Shown here: positions 46,103 to 54,780 of the stretch, one piece after another
Position numbering within the stretch: position 1 is the stretch's first letter
How the letters are laid out: the number at the start of each line of letters is the position of its first letter
Source: Corallococcus coralloides DSM 2259
Lineage (GTDB): Bacteria > Myxococcota > Myxococcia > Myxococcales > Myxococcaceae
Length of the DNA stretch: 64,000 nucleotides
Direction: 5' to 3'
Assembly (NCBI RefSeq): GCF_000255295.1
Contig: NC_017030.1
Span: 1,984,001-2,048,000, forward strand
Made by a program: the position numbers and the translations under genes
The notes under the pieces: generated by a model
Databases searched by the model: none
Told to the model about the DNA's origin: nothing
What the model saw: the letters and a program-made list of their open reading frames with translations, nothing else

Positions 46103-47584
46103 GCCCAGGGACACGTAGTCCTGGCTGGCGGCGTCGTTGGCGGAGTGGGGATCCGCGGGGACGCTGAACGTCCGGGTCGCGGTGATGCGGTAGGACAGGC
46201 CCACGCTGGAGCGCGGCAGCGGCGCGCTGAAGCGCAGCAGGGCGGTGTCTCCCACGGCCATCGGCCCCACCTCGCACTGGAGCGTGCCGGCGGACATGAG
46301 GCAGTCCGGGGTGCTGGCCTGGAGGCCCGGAGGCAGGGCCACGGTGATGACGGCCCGCTTCAGCGGATCCGGCCCGTGCTGCGTGACGGTGAGCGTGTAG
46401 TCGATGCGCGGCACGGACACCCCCGGCCTGGGGACGGCGGTGAGCGTCACCTCCACGTCCGCGGAGGCCGCGGCCCGCAGCACGGACACGTCATGGCTCC
46501 GGGTGTTGGCGGTGACGACGTCCGGCTTCAGGTCCCCGTCGAGCAGGCCCACCGCGAGCGCCGCGGGACCTTCGCCGGTGGACAGGCGCGTGGGCGCGCC
46601 GAAGGAGCCGTGGCCCTGGCCGGGCAGGAGGGACACGGTGTCCTCGTTGAAGTTCGCGGTGATGAGGTCCAGCATCCCGTCGCCGTTGAAGTCGCCGGCC
46701 GCGACGAAGTACGGGCCTCCCTTCACGGGGAAGTCCACGCGCGCGGGGAACGTCCCGGCGCCGGTGCCGCGCAGCACGGACACGCTCTGGCCCCGGAAGT
46801 TCGCGGTGACCACGTCCAGCTTCCCGTCGTCATCCACATCCACCACCGCGACGGAGTAGGGCGCGTTGCCCGTGGGGAAGTCCATGCGCGGCCGGAACGT
46901 CCCGTCCCCGTTGCCGAGCATCACCGACACCGTGTCCACGAAGTTCGCGGTGACCAGGTCCGCCATCCCGTCGTGGTTGATGTCCGCCACCTTCACCGCG
47001 AACGGGTTGGTGCCGGTGGTCACGTCCTTCTGGTGCACGAACCGTCCGGAGCCCCGGTTCAGCAGCACCGACACGGAGTCATCGAGCGCGTTGGCCGTCA
47101 CCACGTCCAGGCGGCCGTCGCCGTCCAAATCGCCCACGTCCACGGCCGAGGGCTCCGCGCCCACGGAGTGGTCGGTCCGCGCGCCGAACGTCCCATCCCC
47201 GCGCCCCAGGAGCACGGACACCGTGCCTCCGAAGTGGCTGGTGACCGCGTCCAGGTGGCCATCCACGTCGAAGTCTCCCACCGCGACCGCGCCGGGCAAC
47301 GCGCCCGTGGGCCGCTCCAGGCCGGGCGCGAACGTCCCGTCCCCCAGGCTCCGCAACACGGACACGGTGCCCGCGGTGTGGTTGGCGGTGATGACGTCCA
47401 GGCGCCCGTCCTCGTTGAAGTCACCCAGCGCCACCGCGCGGGGGCCCATCCCCGTGGGAGACGCGCGAGGCGTGTCCAGCAGCGGCCGGGCCGGGCTGTC
47501 CGCCATCCGAGGCAGCGCCATGGCGAGCAGCACCGCGACGCTGAACAGCATCAAGCCCGCATGGGCCATTCGTGGGTGTCTCAT
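46079..47584 (-). CDS. secreted FG-GAP/VCBS repeat protein
   Basis: The protein has about 501 residues and a signal segment (GLMLFSVAVLLAMALPRMADS). Seven repeats follow with the pattern GDFNxDGxLDVxTANxxxxTVSVLxGxGDGTF, each with an Asp-rich calcium-binding loop (DFNEDGRLD, DLDGDGRLD, DINHDGMAD, DVDDDGKLD). They should close a beta-propeller. A C-terminal DUF11-like beta domain with two Cys (TPDCLMSAGTLQCEV) ends the protein. It is likely extracellular. The start is uncertain among ATGs at 47602, 47590 and 47584; the last has GAGGGGG upstream. Confidence 0.85.
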   Translation of the reverse strand: MRHPRMAHAGLMLFSVAVLLAMALPRMADSPARPLLDTPRASPTGMGPRAVALGDFNEDGRLDVITANHTAGTVSVLRSLGDGTFAPGLERPTGALPGAVAVGDFDVDGHLDAVTSHFGGTVSVLLGRGDGTFGARTDHSVGAEPSAVDVGDLDGDGRLDVVTANALDDSVSVLLNRGSGRFVHQKDVTTGTNPFAVKVADINHDGMADLVTANFVDTVSVMLGNGDGTFRPRMDFPTGNAPYSVAVVDVDDDGKLDVVTANFRGQSVSVLRGTGAGTFPARVDFPVKGGPYFVAAGDFNGDGMLDLITANFNEDTVSLLPGQGHGSFGAPTRLSTGEGPAALAVGLLDGDLKPDVVTANTRSHDVSVLRAAASADVEVTLTAVPRPGVSVPRIDYTLTVTQHGPDPLKRAVITVALPPGLQASTPDCLMSAGTLQCEVGPMAVGDTALLRFSAPLPRSSVGLSYRITATRTFSVPADPHSANDAASQDYVSLGGLAATWW

Positions 47585-47792
47585 GTCCATCCCCCTCTTC
47601 ATTCACGATTCACGGCCCTGAACCGGCAAGGCCGTATGAACGCGGTTTCCGGGACATCCCCGCGTGATGTTGAAGAAGTAAGAAGGGGCGCCGGGCGGGG
47701 CCATGCGTCGAGGGGGAAGGTGGAGTGACGGGCGGTGGACAGGCGCATGTCCCGGAGGGACGGCTTGCGCGCGCGGTAGGCTGCGCCGGTCC

Positions 47793-48635
47793 ATGTCCCT
47801 TCCGTCAGAAACCCTGCCTTCCTCCCGCCAGCCGTTGTTGGTCACCACGTCGGACCGGGTGGACGCACCGCTCGCACAGCGTGCGCGGAGTGCGGCGGAG
47901 GCGGTGGGCGTGCCGTATGTGGAGCGCCACCACAAGCTGCCCCTGAAGAAGCTGCTCACCGACATGGCGGACGCGCTCATCGTCTTCGAGTCCACGGCGG
48001 TGTCGCTGGTGGACGCGGAAGGCACGCTGCGCTTCTCACCGGGGCTCGCGCACCTGCGGGTGAAGCAGCTGGACGCGGGCGTGATGGAGGACCAGCTCGT
48101 GCGAGTCGCGGGCCTGCGCGAAGGGGAGCGCGTGTTGGACTGCACGCTGGGCCTGGGCGCGGATGCGCAGGTGGCGGCGCGGCTGGTGGGGCCGGGCGGA
48201 AGCGTCATCGGGCTGGAGAAGAGTCCGGCGCTGTATCTGCTGGTGCGGCACGGGCTCCAGGGGCTCGAGCGCCACCCGGCCGCCTGCCCCGTGAGCGCGG
48301 TGTACGCGGACGCGGCGGAGTTCCTGCGCACGCTGCCGGACGGCGCGTTCGACGTGGTGCTCTTCGATCCAATGTTCGAGCGCGAGCGAAAGTCCTCCGC
48401 CGCGTTCGAAGCGCTGCGCCGCCACGCGGACTACTCGCCGCTGACGCGCGAGACGGTGGACGAGGCCCGGCGCGTGGCACGCCGGGTGGTGGTGCTGAAG
48501 GGCTCGCGCTACTCGAAGGACTTCAAGAAGCTGGGCATCACCCCGGAGCCCGCCCGGCCCAACGCCACGGTGTTGTGGGCCCGACTGCCGGGTTCAGGCA
48601 ATCCTGTCCATCCTGGTGAAGACGGAACTCCCTGA
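47793..48635 (+). CDS. RsmJ-like class I SAM-dependent methyltransferase
   Basis: The 280-residue protein has the methyltransferase core: motif I VLDCTLGLGADAQVAARL, then VIGLEKSPALYLLVRHG, and the catalytic DPMFERERKSSAAFEALRRHADY. DPMFxxRxKS closely recalls RsmJ, which methylates G1516 of 16S rRNA. An N-terminal extension (LLVTTSDRVDAPLAQRARSAAEAVGVPYVERH) resembles a small substrate-binding region. The rRNA target is inferred. Confidence 0.82.
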   Translation: MSLPSETLPSSRQPLLVTTSDRVDAPLAQRARSAAEAVGVPYVERHHKLPLKKLLTDMADALIVFESTAVSLVDAEGTLRFSPGLAHLRVKQLDAGVMEDQLVRVAGLREGERVLDCTLGLGADAQVAARLVGPGGSVIGLEKSPALYLLVRHGLQGLERHPAACPVSAVYADAAEFLRTLPDGAFDVVLFDPMFERERKSSAAFEALRRHADYSPLTRETVDEARRVARRVVVLKGSRYSKDFKKLGITPEPARPNATVLWARLPGSGNPVHPGEDGTP

Positions 48636-48679
48636 TAGCGTCCCGGGTCGCTGTGAATCACGACAACCGGGAGCGACAC

Positions 48680-48970
48680 ATGAAGACGCTGAAGCGGGGA
48701 CTGTTGCTGATGGGCTGCCTGCTGGGGACCGTGGGCTGTGGCGTGGAGGCGCCGGAGGAGGGCGCTCTGGTGGTGGAGGAGGAGGACACGCAGGAGGTGT
48801 CCGCGCAGGCCGGCTGCATCCCTGGCCAGACGCGCACCATCAAGGTGGGCTGCTGCACGCCCACGCTGGAGCGCCGGCAGAACCAGATCTGCACCAACTC
48901 GGCGGGCTCCTGGAGCAACTCCGGCTCCAGCTACTGTGGCGGCTCGACCCTGAACTGCTACGGCGGCTGA
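48680..48970 (+). CDS. small cysteine-containing lipoprotein
   Basis: The 96-residue lipoprotein starts at MKTLKRGLLLMG with lipobox GTVGC. An acidic stretch (VVEEEDTQEV) follows, then a mature part with six Cys (AGCIPGQTRT, VGCCTPTLE, NQICTNS, SSYCGG, LNCYGG). It reads as a small disulphide-bonded surface protein of unknown role. Its stop lies immediately before the left 41-bp repeat. Confidence 0.7.
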   Translation: MKTLKRGLLLMGCLLGTVGCGVEAPEEGALVVEEEDTQEVSAQAGCIPGQTRTIKVGCCTPTLERRQNQICTNSAGSWSNSGSSYCGGSTLNCYGG

Positions 48971-49011
48971 GCGGACGAAGCGCTGGAACCTGTCCGACAG
49001 TCGGACAGGTT
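48971..49011 (+). repeat. left 41-bp direct repeat bounding the 3.5-kb segment
   Basis: GCGGACGAAG is followed by a short variable part and the perfect 21-bp palindrome (arms CCTGTCCGAC and GTCGGACAGG around A, 48989-49009), then TT. It matches 52502-52542 with only two differences, in the same orientation. It begins at the first base after a TGA stop codon. Confidence 0.85.
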
Positions 49012-49051
49012 TCCCAAGGGGCCGCCCGGCTCAAACCGCGCATGGCACGAG

Positions 49052-49585
49052 TCAACTGACGGCTCGTACTCTGGACAGTAACTCCTCGCGGAGGTCCGCA
49101 ACCCCCCTGAGAGGACACGTCACGAACCCGAGGCTGGCCCGAATCTTGTGCTTGCTGAGGTCCGCGCGGAAGTGCTTCTGGAGAACTTGCTGGTCGGGAG
49201 GCGACTCGATACCTGACACGACCACTGCATGGATTCGAGCAGGGACGCACCGAGAATGGAGGTTCTTGGCGGTCAGAAGAATCCCTGAGGTGAGCTGCGC
49301 AACGGCTTTGTTGAAATCGCTGCCGCGCTTGAGTTCGAAGAACAGGAGCCAAGGCTGGGCTCGCAGCTTACGCCGGTAGAAGAACATCCCGTCACAGATT
49401 GACGTCCCATCCGGCTCTTGGTGGCGGAGTTCGTCGTGCGGATCGTCCAACTGGAACAGGAGCACCGCTTCTTGCCCCTCGGGAGAGAGCTTCGCGCCCA
49501 CATCGCTTTCCGAGAGCGAGTAGTCACCGGGCTGCAGTCCGTTCCAGAGGAGTCGATCAAAGGCGCCCCCTACCGTCGTACTCAT
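49052..49585 (-). CDS. small PD-(D/E)XK-like protein paired with an ATPase
   Basis: The 177-residue soluble protein has a restriction-nuclease-like core: Asp65 in ICDGMFFYRR, then the strand WLLFFELKRG with Glu84-x-Lys86, and a following helix DFNKAVAQLTSGILL. This is the D-x(n)-E-x-K pattern. Its start overlaps the ATPase stop by ATGA (49582-49585), so the two are translationally coupled. A nuclease effector controlled by the ATPase is a reasonable reading, but the family was not identified. Confidence 0.65.
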   Translation of the reverse strand: MSTTVGGAFDRLLWNGLQPGDYSLSESDVGAKLSPEGQEAVLLFQLDDPHDELRHQEPDGTSICDGMFFYRRKLRAQPWLLFFELKRGSDFNKAVAQLTSGILLTAKNLHSRCVPARIHAVVVSGIESPPDQQVLQKHFRADLSKHKIRASLGFVTCPLRGVADLREELLSRVRAVS

Positions 49586-50922
49586 TCGCCCCCCTCTGTT
49601 GCGTCGAGCGCGGCATTGAAGATCTGGCTGAGCCGCTGTGTCACGGGCGCGAAGGTGCTCTTCGTGATGAGACCGGTCTCGGGAGCAATTGCGTTCGTGA
49701 CCTTCACCTCGGAGCCATCAGGTGTTGCCTCGAAGGCGTAGACTGCGACCTTGTCCGCAGGCAGGAACGCCTCGCGTGTCTTGAGCCGGAACTCATCCGC
49801 GAGCTTCGCTTGATGTGCCTCGGGAGCGCGCCCCGCCTCAAGCAGGTTGTTGAGGTGGTCGATGACGTAGGGGCTGTGGGTCGTGAAGATGATGCGGATC
49901 CCGTGGTTGACCATGACCGCCATCAACTCGACGAGCGCGAGCTGTGCAACGGGATGGGCATTCATCTCCAACTCGTCGATGAGGAGGACGTCTCCTGGCG
50001 ATGCGAGGGACCGGATGTAGTGCGAAAGCCCAGCCAGGGACCGCGAGAGGGAGGATGCCACGGAGATGGGAAGCTCCTGGCTGGCGCCGACTTCCAACAC
50101 AAGGCGCTCCTCGCCTCTATCTCCCGTGAAATGGATGTTGCCTCCGGTAATGGGGGCGAGGAACGGCAATAGGACTTCCTTGAGGACCGATTCCCTCCGC
50201 GAAGCTCCGCGCATTCGCCGCATAACGCCCAGGAAGTCCGTCATGGGATGCGGGAGTTCCAGATCGTCATCCCCCCCTTCGGCAGCCAGTAAGAGCCCGG
50301 CCCGCTCCGCAGGAAAACAGAGCACGTTAAACAAGAGCTGCCGGAGTGGCCATGCACAGGCGCTTGTGAGCGTGTCCTCGTCCCAGTGCGTATTGGTTTG
50401 GGTACGCTTGATTGCCTTCTTGAGATTGTCGGTGAAGGTCCAGAATGACGTGATGCTGAGCAGGCCCGACTCGGGTTCGAGTTCAGCCACCACGGCGTCG
50501 TGCCGCGCTTGCAGTTCCTGGATGCCAAGCGAAAGCTCGACTCGGGCATCCGGAGCAATGCCCGCACTCTCGCCAAGAAGCGATGCAAGCAGATCCTGGT
50601 CCATCAAGGGCTCGAATGTCCCTTCTGGCCAGACGCCCAGTTCGTCGACACCCAGCGTCACAGCCGCCTTGGATGTTCCCTGGCTTGAGGCCTCGAAGAG
50701 CGGTTGAAGGCGTTCACGAACTCTGGAGTAGAGCGGATCGGTCGTGCTGGCAGCCTGGATGCCCATGGTGTTCAAGCCAGTGGACACAGGCCACAGCAGT
50801 TCGAACAGTGCCCATGTCAACCAGGTCTTGTTCGTTCCGTTGTGTCCGCTGAAAACCGTCAGCGGCCGGATGTCGAGTTCGGCGTCCGTGATCCGACCGA
50901 GCTTGTGAACGGTGAGCTTCAT
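49582..50922 (-). CDS. ABC/OLD-type AAA ATPase (AAA_15-like)
   Basis: The 446-residue protein has an SMC/ABC-like N-terminus (KLTVHKLGRITDAELDIRPLTV) and Walker A GHNGTNKTW (26-34), with Asn31 in place of the usual Gly just before Lys32. The C-terminal part has a signature-like SLSRSLAGLSHY, Walker B DVLLIDELEMNAHP (Asp317-Glu318) and the switch His349 in TTHSPYVIDHL. Between them is a helical insert without a coiled-coil long enough for SMC function. Such ATPases partner small nucleases in defence systems such as PARIS or Septu. The DNA is less G+C-rich than the flanks, suggesting acquisition. Confidence 0.85.
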   Translation of the reverse strand: MKLTVHKLGRITDAELDIRPLTVFSGHNGTNKTWLTWALFELLWPVSTGLNTMGIQAASTTDPLYSRVRERLQPLFEASSQGTSKAAVTLGVDELGVWPEGTFEPLMDQDLLASLLGESAGIAPDARVELSLGIQELQARHDAVVAELEPESGLLSITSFWTFTDNLKKAIKRTQTNTHWDEDTLTSACAWPLRQLLFNVLCFPAERAGLLLAAEGGDDDLELPHPMTDFLGVMRRMRGASRRESVLKEVLLPFLAPITGGNIHFTGDRGEERLVLEVGASQELPISVASSLSRSLAGLSHYIRSLASPGDVLLIDELEMNAHPVAQLALVELMAVMVNHGIRIIFTTHSPYVIDHLNNLLEAGRAPEAHQAKLADEFRLKTREAFLPADKVAVYAFEATPDGSEVKVTNAIAPETGLITKSTFAPVTQRLSQIFNAALDATEGGE

Positions 50923-50990
50923 GTGCTCGTCCTATCCCACGAGGAACGGTCCCTCGAGGCTGAATGCGTCCTGGTATCGACTGGAGGGTC

Positions 50991-51491
50991 CTATCGGAAT
51001 TCGTTCACGATGTAGACGCCTGCTCTGGGGGAACCGAGCACGGCTGTTCCGGGCTTGGACTCCGGCAGCTTCCGAAGTTGTCCGAGCCCGAGCCTTGCGA
51101 CCGCACAGATGGGGACCTGCTCTCCTCCATCCAGGGGTTGGGCGGCGTAGTACCGGATCACGGCCTGCGGCCCGTCCGCCCAGACGCGGCCATAGAGCCG
51201 GGCCGGTGCGTCAATTGGACCCAGGTTGTCTTCGAGGACGCTCTCGATGGAGCCGGCATACAGGGTGATGGGATAGGCACGCGACTGGTTCGCGTCGAGC
51301 TGAACCCAGGCTGAATCCCCCACGAACAGCCGCAGGTACTTCATCGCCTTGCGCGCTTCTTCGGGACATTCCTCGGGTCCCGGCGTGCCATCGGAACGCA
51401 GGGCCACCTTGCCCGTCGCGGTGCCCGGGCAGCCAGGTGCCGTCATGAGCAGGACCGCGCAGCCCAGAAGTGTGAACGTGCGGGATACCAT
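50991..51491 (-). CDS. lipoprotein encoded with a DUF2381 gene
   Basis: The 166-residue lipoprotein (lipobox TAPGC, near residue 21) has a mature beta-rich region (GDSAWVQLDANQSRAYPITLYAGSIES, PARLYGRVWADG) and ends AVLGSPRAGVYIVNEF. It starts 11 bp after the DUF2381 stop. In myxobacteria such pairs often accompany a Ser/Thr kinase gene (from memory). No kinase is present here. Confidence 0.7.
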   Translation of the reverse strand: MVSRTFTLLGCAVLLMTAPGCPGTATGKVALRSDGTPGPEECPEEARKAMKYLRLFVGDSAWVQLDANQSRAYPITLYAGSIESVLEDNLGPIDAPARLYGRVWADGPQAVIRYYAAQPLDGGEQVPICAVARLGLGQLRKLPESKPGTAVLGSPRAGVYIVNEFR

Positions 51492-51502
51492 GCCTCGCGC
51501 TC

Positions 51503-52423
51503 TTATCGCGCCAGGAGCGCTGGATCTAGCTGGACGAACGCCTGCCTCAAGCCGTCCTGGCGGTAGATCTCAAGGAAGAGGCTCGTCAACACGCCTTCTT
51601 CCATGAAGGCACTGCTGTCCACGACAGCAGCTACCACGCCGGAGCTTCCGAGCGTGATTTCGCGCGTCGTGACGCGAATCGCGACCGCTCGAGCATGACC
51701 GCCGTCCTTGGTCACCAGACGTGCCGATTTCAGACTCCAGGGCTCTTGAGAATGGGTGTTCTTGACCTTGAAGACGACCGCGACCTTTCCCTTGCCCTGG
51801 AACACCTGGGCATCCACCTCGCTCTCATCATCCTTGCCGGAAAAGCGGTCCGCGAGCTTGAACGGGGTCTGCGCGATGGCCTCTGAAGCCAGCAGCGCCG
51901 CGAGCGCATGGTCCTCCGAGACCTCTTCCTTACGGTAGCGTTCATTCTCCTCGGTCAGTGTGGAGTTCTCCTTGAGCGCCCGGAGCAGCGCCGCGTGCAT
52001 GCTCGCGTAGCTCTCTGGATCCTTGAACACATCGACCTGCTGATCCGCGCCGTTCGAATGCCTCCAGCCCGGGTGACGCAGGAGGAATGCCGCTTCTGTC
52101 CCATCCACCAGCGTCACAATCAGGGGAATGCCTTCGTCGTCGGCGAGGTCATGCATGGGCTCCAGGACGACCTTGTTGCGGACCACCACCAAGGGTTCGA
52201 GGCGCCCCTCCCATCCGAGCAACTTCGTCCTGGTGGTATCCACGGCCTTCTCGAAGCGCAGCGTCGTGACCACCTGCCCCCGCACATAGACCCGGTGGGT
52301 GGCGTCGCTCGGGTGCTCTGAGAGCATCAGAGGCCGGATGGCCGGTTCTCGGTCGCGGGCTACGGCAGCAGAGGCCACAAAAAAGCTGAGCAGGCTGGTC
52401 CGGAGGGACGGTGGGATTCGCAT
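51503..52423 (-). CDS. DUF2381 (TIGR02268-like) myxobacterial family protein
   Basis: The 306-residue protein has a weak signal peptide (TSLLSFFVASAAVARDREPA). HRVYVRGQVVTTLRFEKAVD and VVRNKVVLEPMHDLADDEGIPLIVTLVDGTEAAF are the typical opening of the TIGR02268 paralogous family of Myxococcus. A helical middle (LLRALKENSTLTEENERYRKEE) and a beta-rich C-terminal half (VAVVFKVKNTHSQEPWSLKSARLV) follow. It is probably periplasmic; its function is not established. It forms a pair with the downstream lipoprotein gene. Confidence 0.85.
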   Translation of the reverse strand: MRIPPSLRTSLLSFFVASAAVARDREPAIRPLMLSEHPSDATHRVYVRGQVVTTLRFEKAVDTTRTKLLGWEGRLEPLVVVRNKVVLEPMHDLADDEGIPLIVTLVDGTEAAFLLRHPGWRHSNGADQQVDVFKDPESYASMHAALLRALKENSTLTEENERYRKEEVSEDHALAALLASEAIAQTPFKLADRFSGKDDESEVDAQVFQGKGKVAVVFKVKNTHSQEPWSLKSARLVTKDGGHARAVAIRVTTREITLGSSGVVAAVVDSSAFMEEGVLTSLFLEIYRQDGLRQAFVQLDPALLAR

Positions 52424-52501
52424 CGCGCGGGCAACCTATCAAGGTAGGTTCTCCATGGACAACCGCTTGGGGCGGCTGAACGAGCTGGAGGCCGCCCTTC
52501 C

Positions 52502-52542
52502 GCGGACGAAGTGCCGGAACCTGTCCGACAGTCGGACAGGTT
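52502..52542 (+). repeat. right 41-bp direct repeat bounding the 3.5-kb segment
   Basis: This is the same 41-bp sequence as 48971-49011 apart from two single-base differences before the palindrome (perfect palindrome at 52520-52540). It lies between the start of the DUF2381 gene and the end of the DUF1501 gene, both on the minus strand. Confidence 0.85.
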
Positions 52543-52569
52543 CTGGAGCAAGGCGCGACCGGCGAGTCT

Positions 52570-54108
52570 TCAAGTTCGCTTGAAGGCGCTCGCGTCCGGT
52601 AGGCCGCTGCCGCTCAGGTCCGCGCCCATGGCGGTGAGGACTCCGGAGAAGATGTCCGGCTCGTTGGACGTCACCTTGCCCGGCTGGCGCTCGCCGGTGC
52701 GCGCGTCGAAGCCGTAGGTGAGGGTGGTGTTCGGATCCACGCCTCCCAGCACGGTGTTTCCCTTCACCATGGGCGACAGCAGCAGGAAGCCGTTGTTGAG
52801 GTCGTGGCCCGAACCGAACTCCGTGGCGCCCGAGGGACGAGGACGCGTGCGTCCGAACTCCGTGGCCACGTAGATGAGCGTGCGGTCCCACATGGATTCA
52901 CCCGAGTCCGCGTCGAACGGCTCCGCCTTCAGCAGCGTGATCAGCGAGTCCACCGTGGACAGGATGCGCGCCCACATGAAGGCCTGTCCGCCCCGGTGGT
53001 CGTTGTGGCTGATGTCGAACGCGAGCGGCGGATTGGCGATGCCGTTGGGCCCGCCCACCGCGACGTTGAAGTCCGGCCCCAGCGTCACCGACACGGACAC
53101 CCGGTACTTGAGCAGCAGGAACGCGAGCGCAGCCTGGCCCTGCACCGGGTCCGTGAAGAAGCCGGGGAACACCTCGCGCAGCCGCGCCCCGTCCGCTGAG
53201 CTCTCCAGTCCGTACTTCGACAGGGGAATGGACGGCAGGTCCGGCAGCACGTTGAGCTTCGTGATGAGGTCCAGGGCCTCCAGCTTCGGTTGCTGGACGC
53301 CGCGCTGTTCGTTCCAGCGCTTCAGCGCGCTGCTGTCCTGGAAGGTGCGGCCGAAGATGGACTTCTGGTCCAGGGCGTCCCGCGTGCTGCGCGCCAGCGC
53401 GATGACGTCCTTCGGCGGCGCTCCGGCGATGCCTCGCGAGCCATCCAGGCCCAGGGGCCACAGGGACGGGTTGACCACGGGCTCCCCGAAGCAGGACAGG
53501 GGCAGGCTGTCGTCGGTGCCGCGCTCTGCGTAGCCGCCCGTGCCCATGTTGACGTTGGGCAGGGGCATGCCGCTTCCCCACTGGAGCGCGACGGCCTCCT
53601 GGAGCGTGCGGCCCCGCCAGGCGCCGTTGCCGGTCAGCGAGCGCTTCTGCGCGATGCCGTGGTTCACGGACGTGCCCACGGAGGTGGCCACGAGCATCTC
53701 GCTCGCGTGCTTCTTCACGAACGCCAACTGGTCGGTGTTGACCGGGATGTTGATGCTGCCCAGGCGCGTGTTGCTGTACTTCACCGCGCGGAAGGGACTG
53801 TCCGCCACGCCCTGCACCTGCGCGTCCGGGAAGGTGTTGAGTGCGGCGGCGTTGGCGGACTCGGACTGACGGACCGCGAGGAAGCTGTCCACGATGGACG
53901 CGCCTCCCGCCGCCCCGATGACGATGAGGAACTTCGGCTTGCCGTCGAGCGCGTCGCGCTTCCGGCCCAGCTTCTCCAGGGACTCGGGCGTCTGGCGCGA
54001 GTCCCGGCAGCCGGAGAGGAAGGGCGCGAGCGAGGTTCCCGCCGCGCAGAGTGACAGTGCCCGCAGCAGTTCCCGGCGCGAAAGCCGGCCCGTGGTCTTG
54101 AGGGTCAT
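52570..54108 (-). CDS. DUF1501 (sulfatase-like) Tat-exported protein
   Basis: The 512-residue protein has a Tat-type signal (LSRRELLRALSLCAAGTSLAPFL) and the DUF1501 features KFLIVIGAAGGASIVDSFLA, NHGIAQKRSLTG, VATEFGRTRPRPSG and GHDLNNGFLLLSPMVKG. DUF1501 proteins share the alkaline-phosphatase/sulfatase superfamily fold. They are usually encoded next to cytochrome-containing partners, as here. It is exported folded to the periplasm; the substrate is unknown. It is the last gene of the operon beginning at 56197. Confidence 0.88.
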   Translation of the reverse strand: MTLKTTGRLSRRELLRALSLCAAGTSLAPFLSGCRDSRQTPESLEKLGRKRDALDGKPKFLIVIGAAGGASIVDSFLAVRQSESANAAALNTFPDAQVQGVADSPFRAVKYSNTRLGSINIPVNTDQLAFVKKHASEMLVATSVGTSVNHGIAQKRSLTGNGAWRGRTLQEAVALQWGSGMPLPNVNMGTGGYAERGTDDSLPLSCFGEPVVNPSLWPLGLDGSRGIAGAPPKDVIALARSTRDALDQKSIFGRTFQDSSALKRWNEQRGVQQPKLEALDLITKLNVLPDLPSIPLSKYGLESSADGARLREVFPGFFTDPVQGQAALAFLLLKYRVSVSVTLGPDFNVAVGGPNGIANPPLAFDISHNDHRGGQAFMWARILSTVDSLITLLKAEPFDADSGESMWDRTLIYVATEFGRTRPRPSGATEFGSGHDLNNGFLLLSPMVKGNTVLGGVDPNTTLTYGFDARTGERQPGKVTSNEPDIFSGVLTAMGADLSGSGLPDASAFKRT

Positions 54109-54120
54109 GGGAGGGGTTCC

Positions 54121-54780
54121 TCAGTAGAAGACGGCTTCGGCGGAAGAGAAGACGGCGAGACACGCGGCCTGCATCCAAGCGACCCCTGGCGAGCCCACGC
54201 CGGTGGCCTGCACGTCGGCGGACAGCCGCACCAGCGTGTCCCGCTCATCCTGGGTCGGGTCGCGCAGCCACGCGCGGCGCACCAGGGAGGTCACGGCCGT
54301 GGCGACCGCGGGGCTCGCGGCGTCCGCCAGCTTGCCATCCGGGGTGAGGACCACGTCCTTGAACACCACTGCGGCGGCGGGTGTATTCACGTCCAGCGCG
54401 ATGCGCGCGTTGCAGGCGGAGAGCACGGTGCGCTCCACGGCGATGGGCGTGGTGGCGCCCGTGACGGGGGCGGTCTCGTAGACGCTGTGCTGGTAGGGGT
54501 CCACGCCGCCCAGCGCCACGCCGTGCACGTTCTGGCAGGGGTACTGGCCCAGCTCGTTGCACACGGAGGCCGCGGGCAGCTCCAGCGCCTGGGCCAGGTC
54601 GAGCGACAGGCGCTCGGGGCCCTTGAAGCGCAGGTTTCCCTTCTGGGACTTCGCGACGCCGCCGTCCCATCCGGGCGTCACGCCGGGGTTCGCGTCCGGT
54701 CCCAGGTCGACGGCGGTGGGGAGCTTGTCGGAGCAACCGGTGAGCAGCAGACAGGTCAACAGCAGGCGTTCAGGGCGCAC
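54121..54780 (-). CDS. lipoprotein of the DUF1501/cytochrome operon
   Basis: The 219-residue lipoprotein starts at GTG 54780 (MRPERLLLTCLLLTGC). The mature part has Cys pairs (VCNELGQYPCQN, LSACNARIAL) and a C-terminal helical segment RRAWLRDPTQDERDTLVRLSADV, as in proteins paired with DUF1501. Its start lies inside the 3' end of the cytochrome gene (11-bp overlap), and its stop is 12 bp before DUF1501. Confidence 0.75.
   Translation of the reverse strand: MRPERLLLTCLLLTGCSDKLPTAVDLGPDANPGVTPGWDGGVAKSQKGNLRFKGPERLSLDLAQALELPAASVCNELGQYPCQNVHGVALGGVDPYQHSVYETAPVTGATTPIAVERTVLSACNARIALDVNTPAAAVVFKDVVLTPDGKLADAASPAVATAVTSLVRRAWLRDPTQDERDTLVRLSADVQATGVGSPGVAWMQAACLAVFSSAEAVFY

Noticed and set aside
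46145-47728. 527-codon open frame on the plus strand
   Set aside because: It is the shadow of the FG-GAP repeat gene; its repetitive His/Arg composition mirrors the Asp/Gly repeats.
48989-49009. palindrome as an ordinary rho-independent terminator
   Set aside because: The one-base centre leaves no loop without unpairing the core, and other copies lie upstream of genes, so terminator function alone does not fit.
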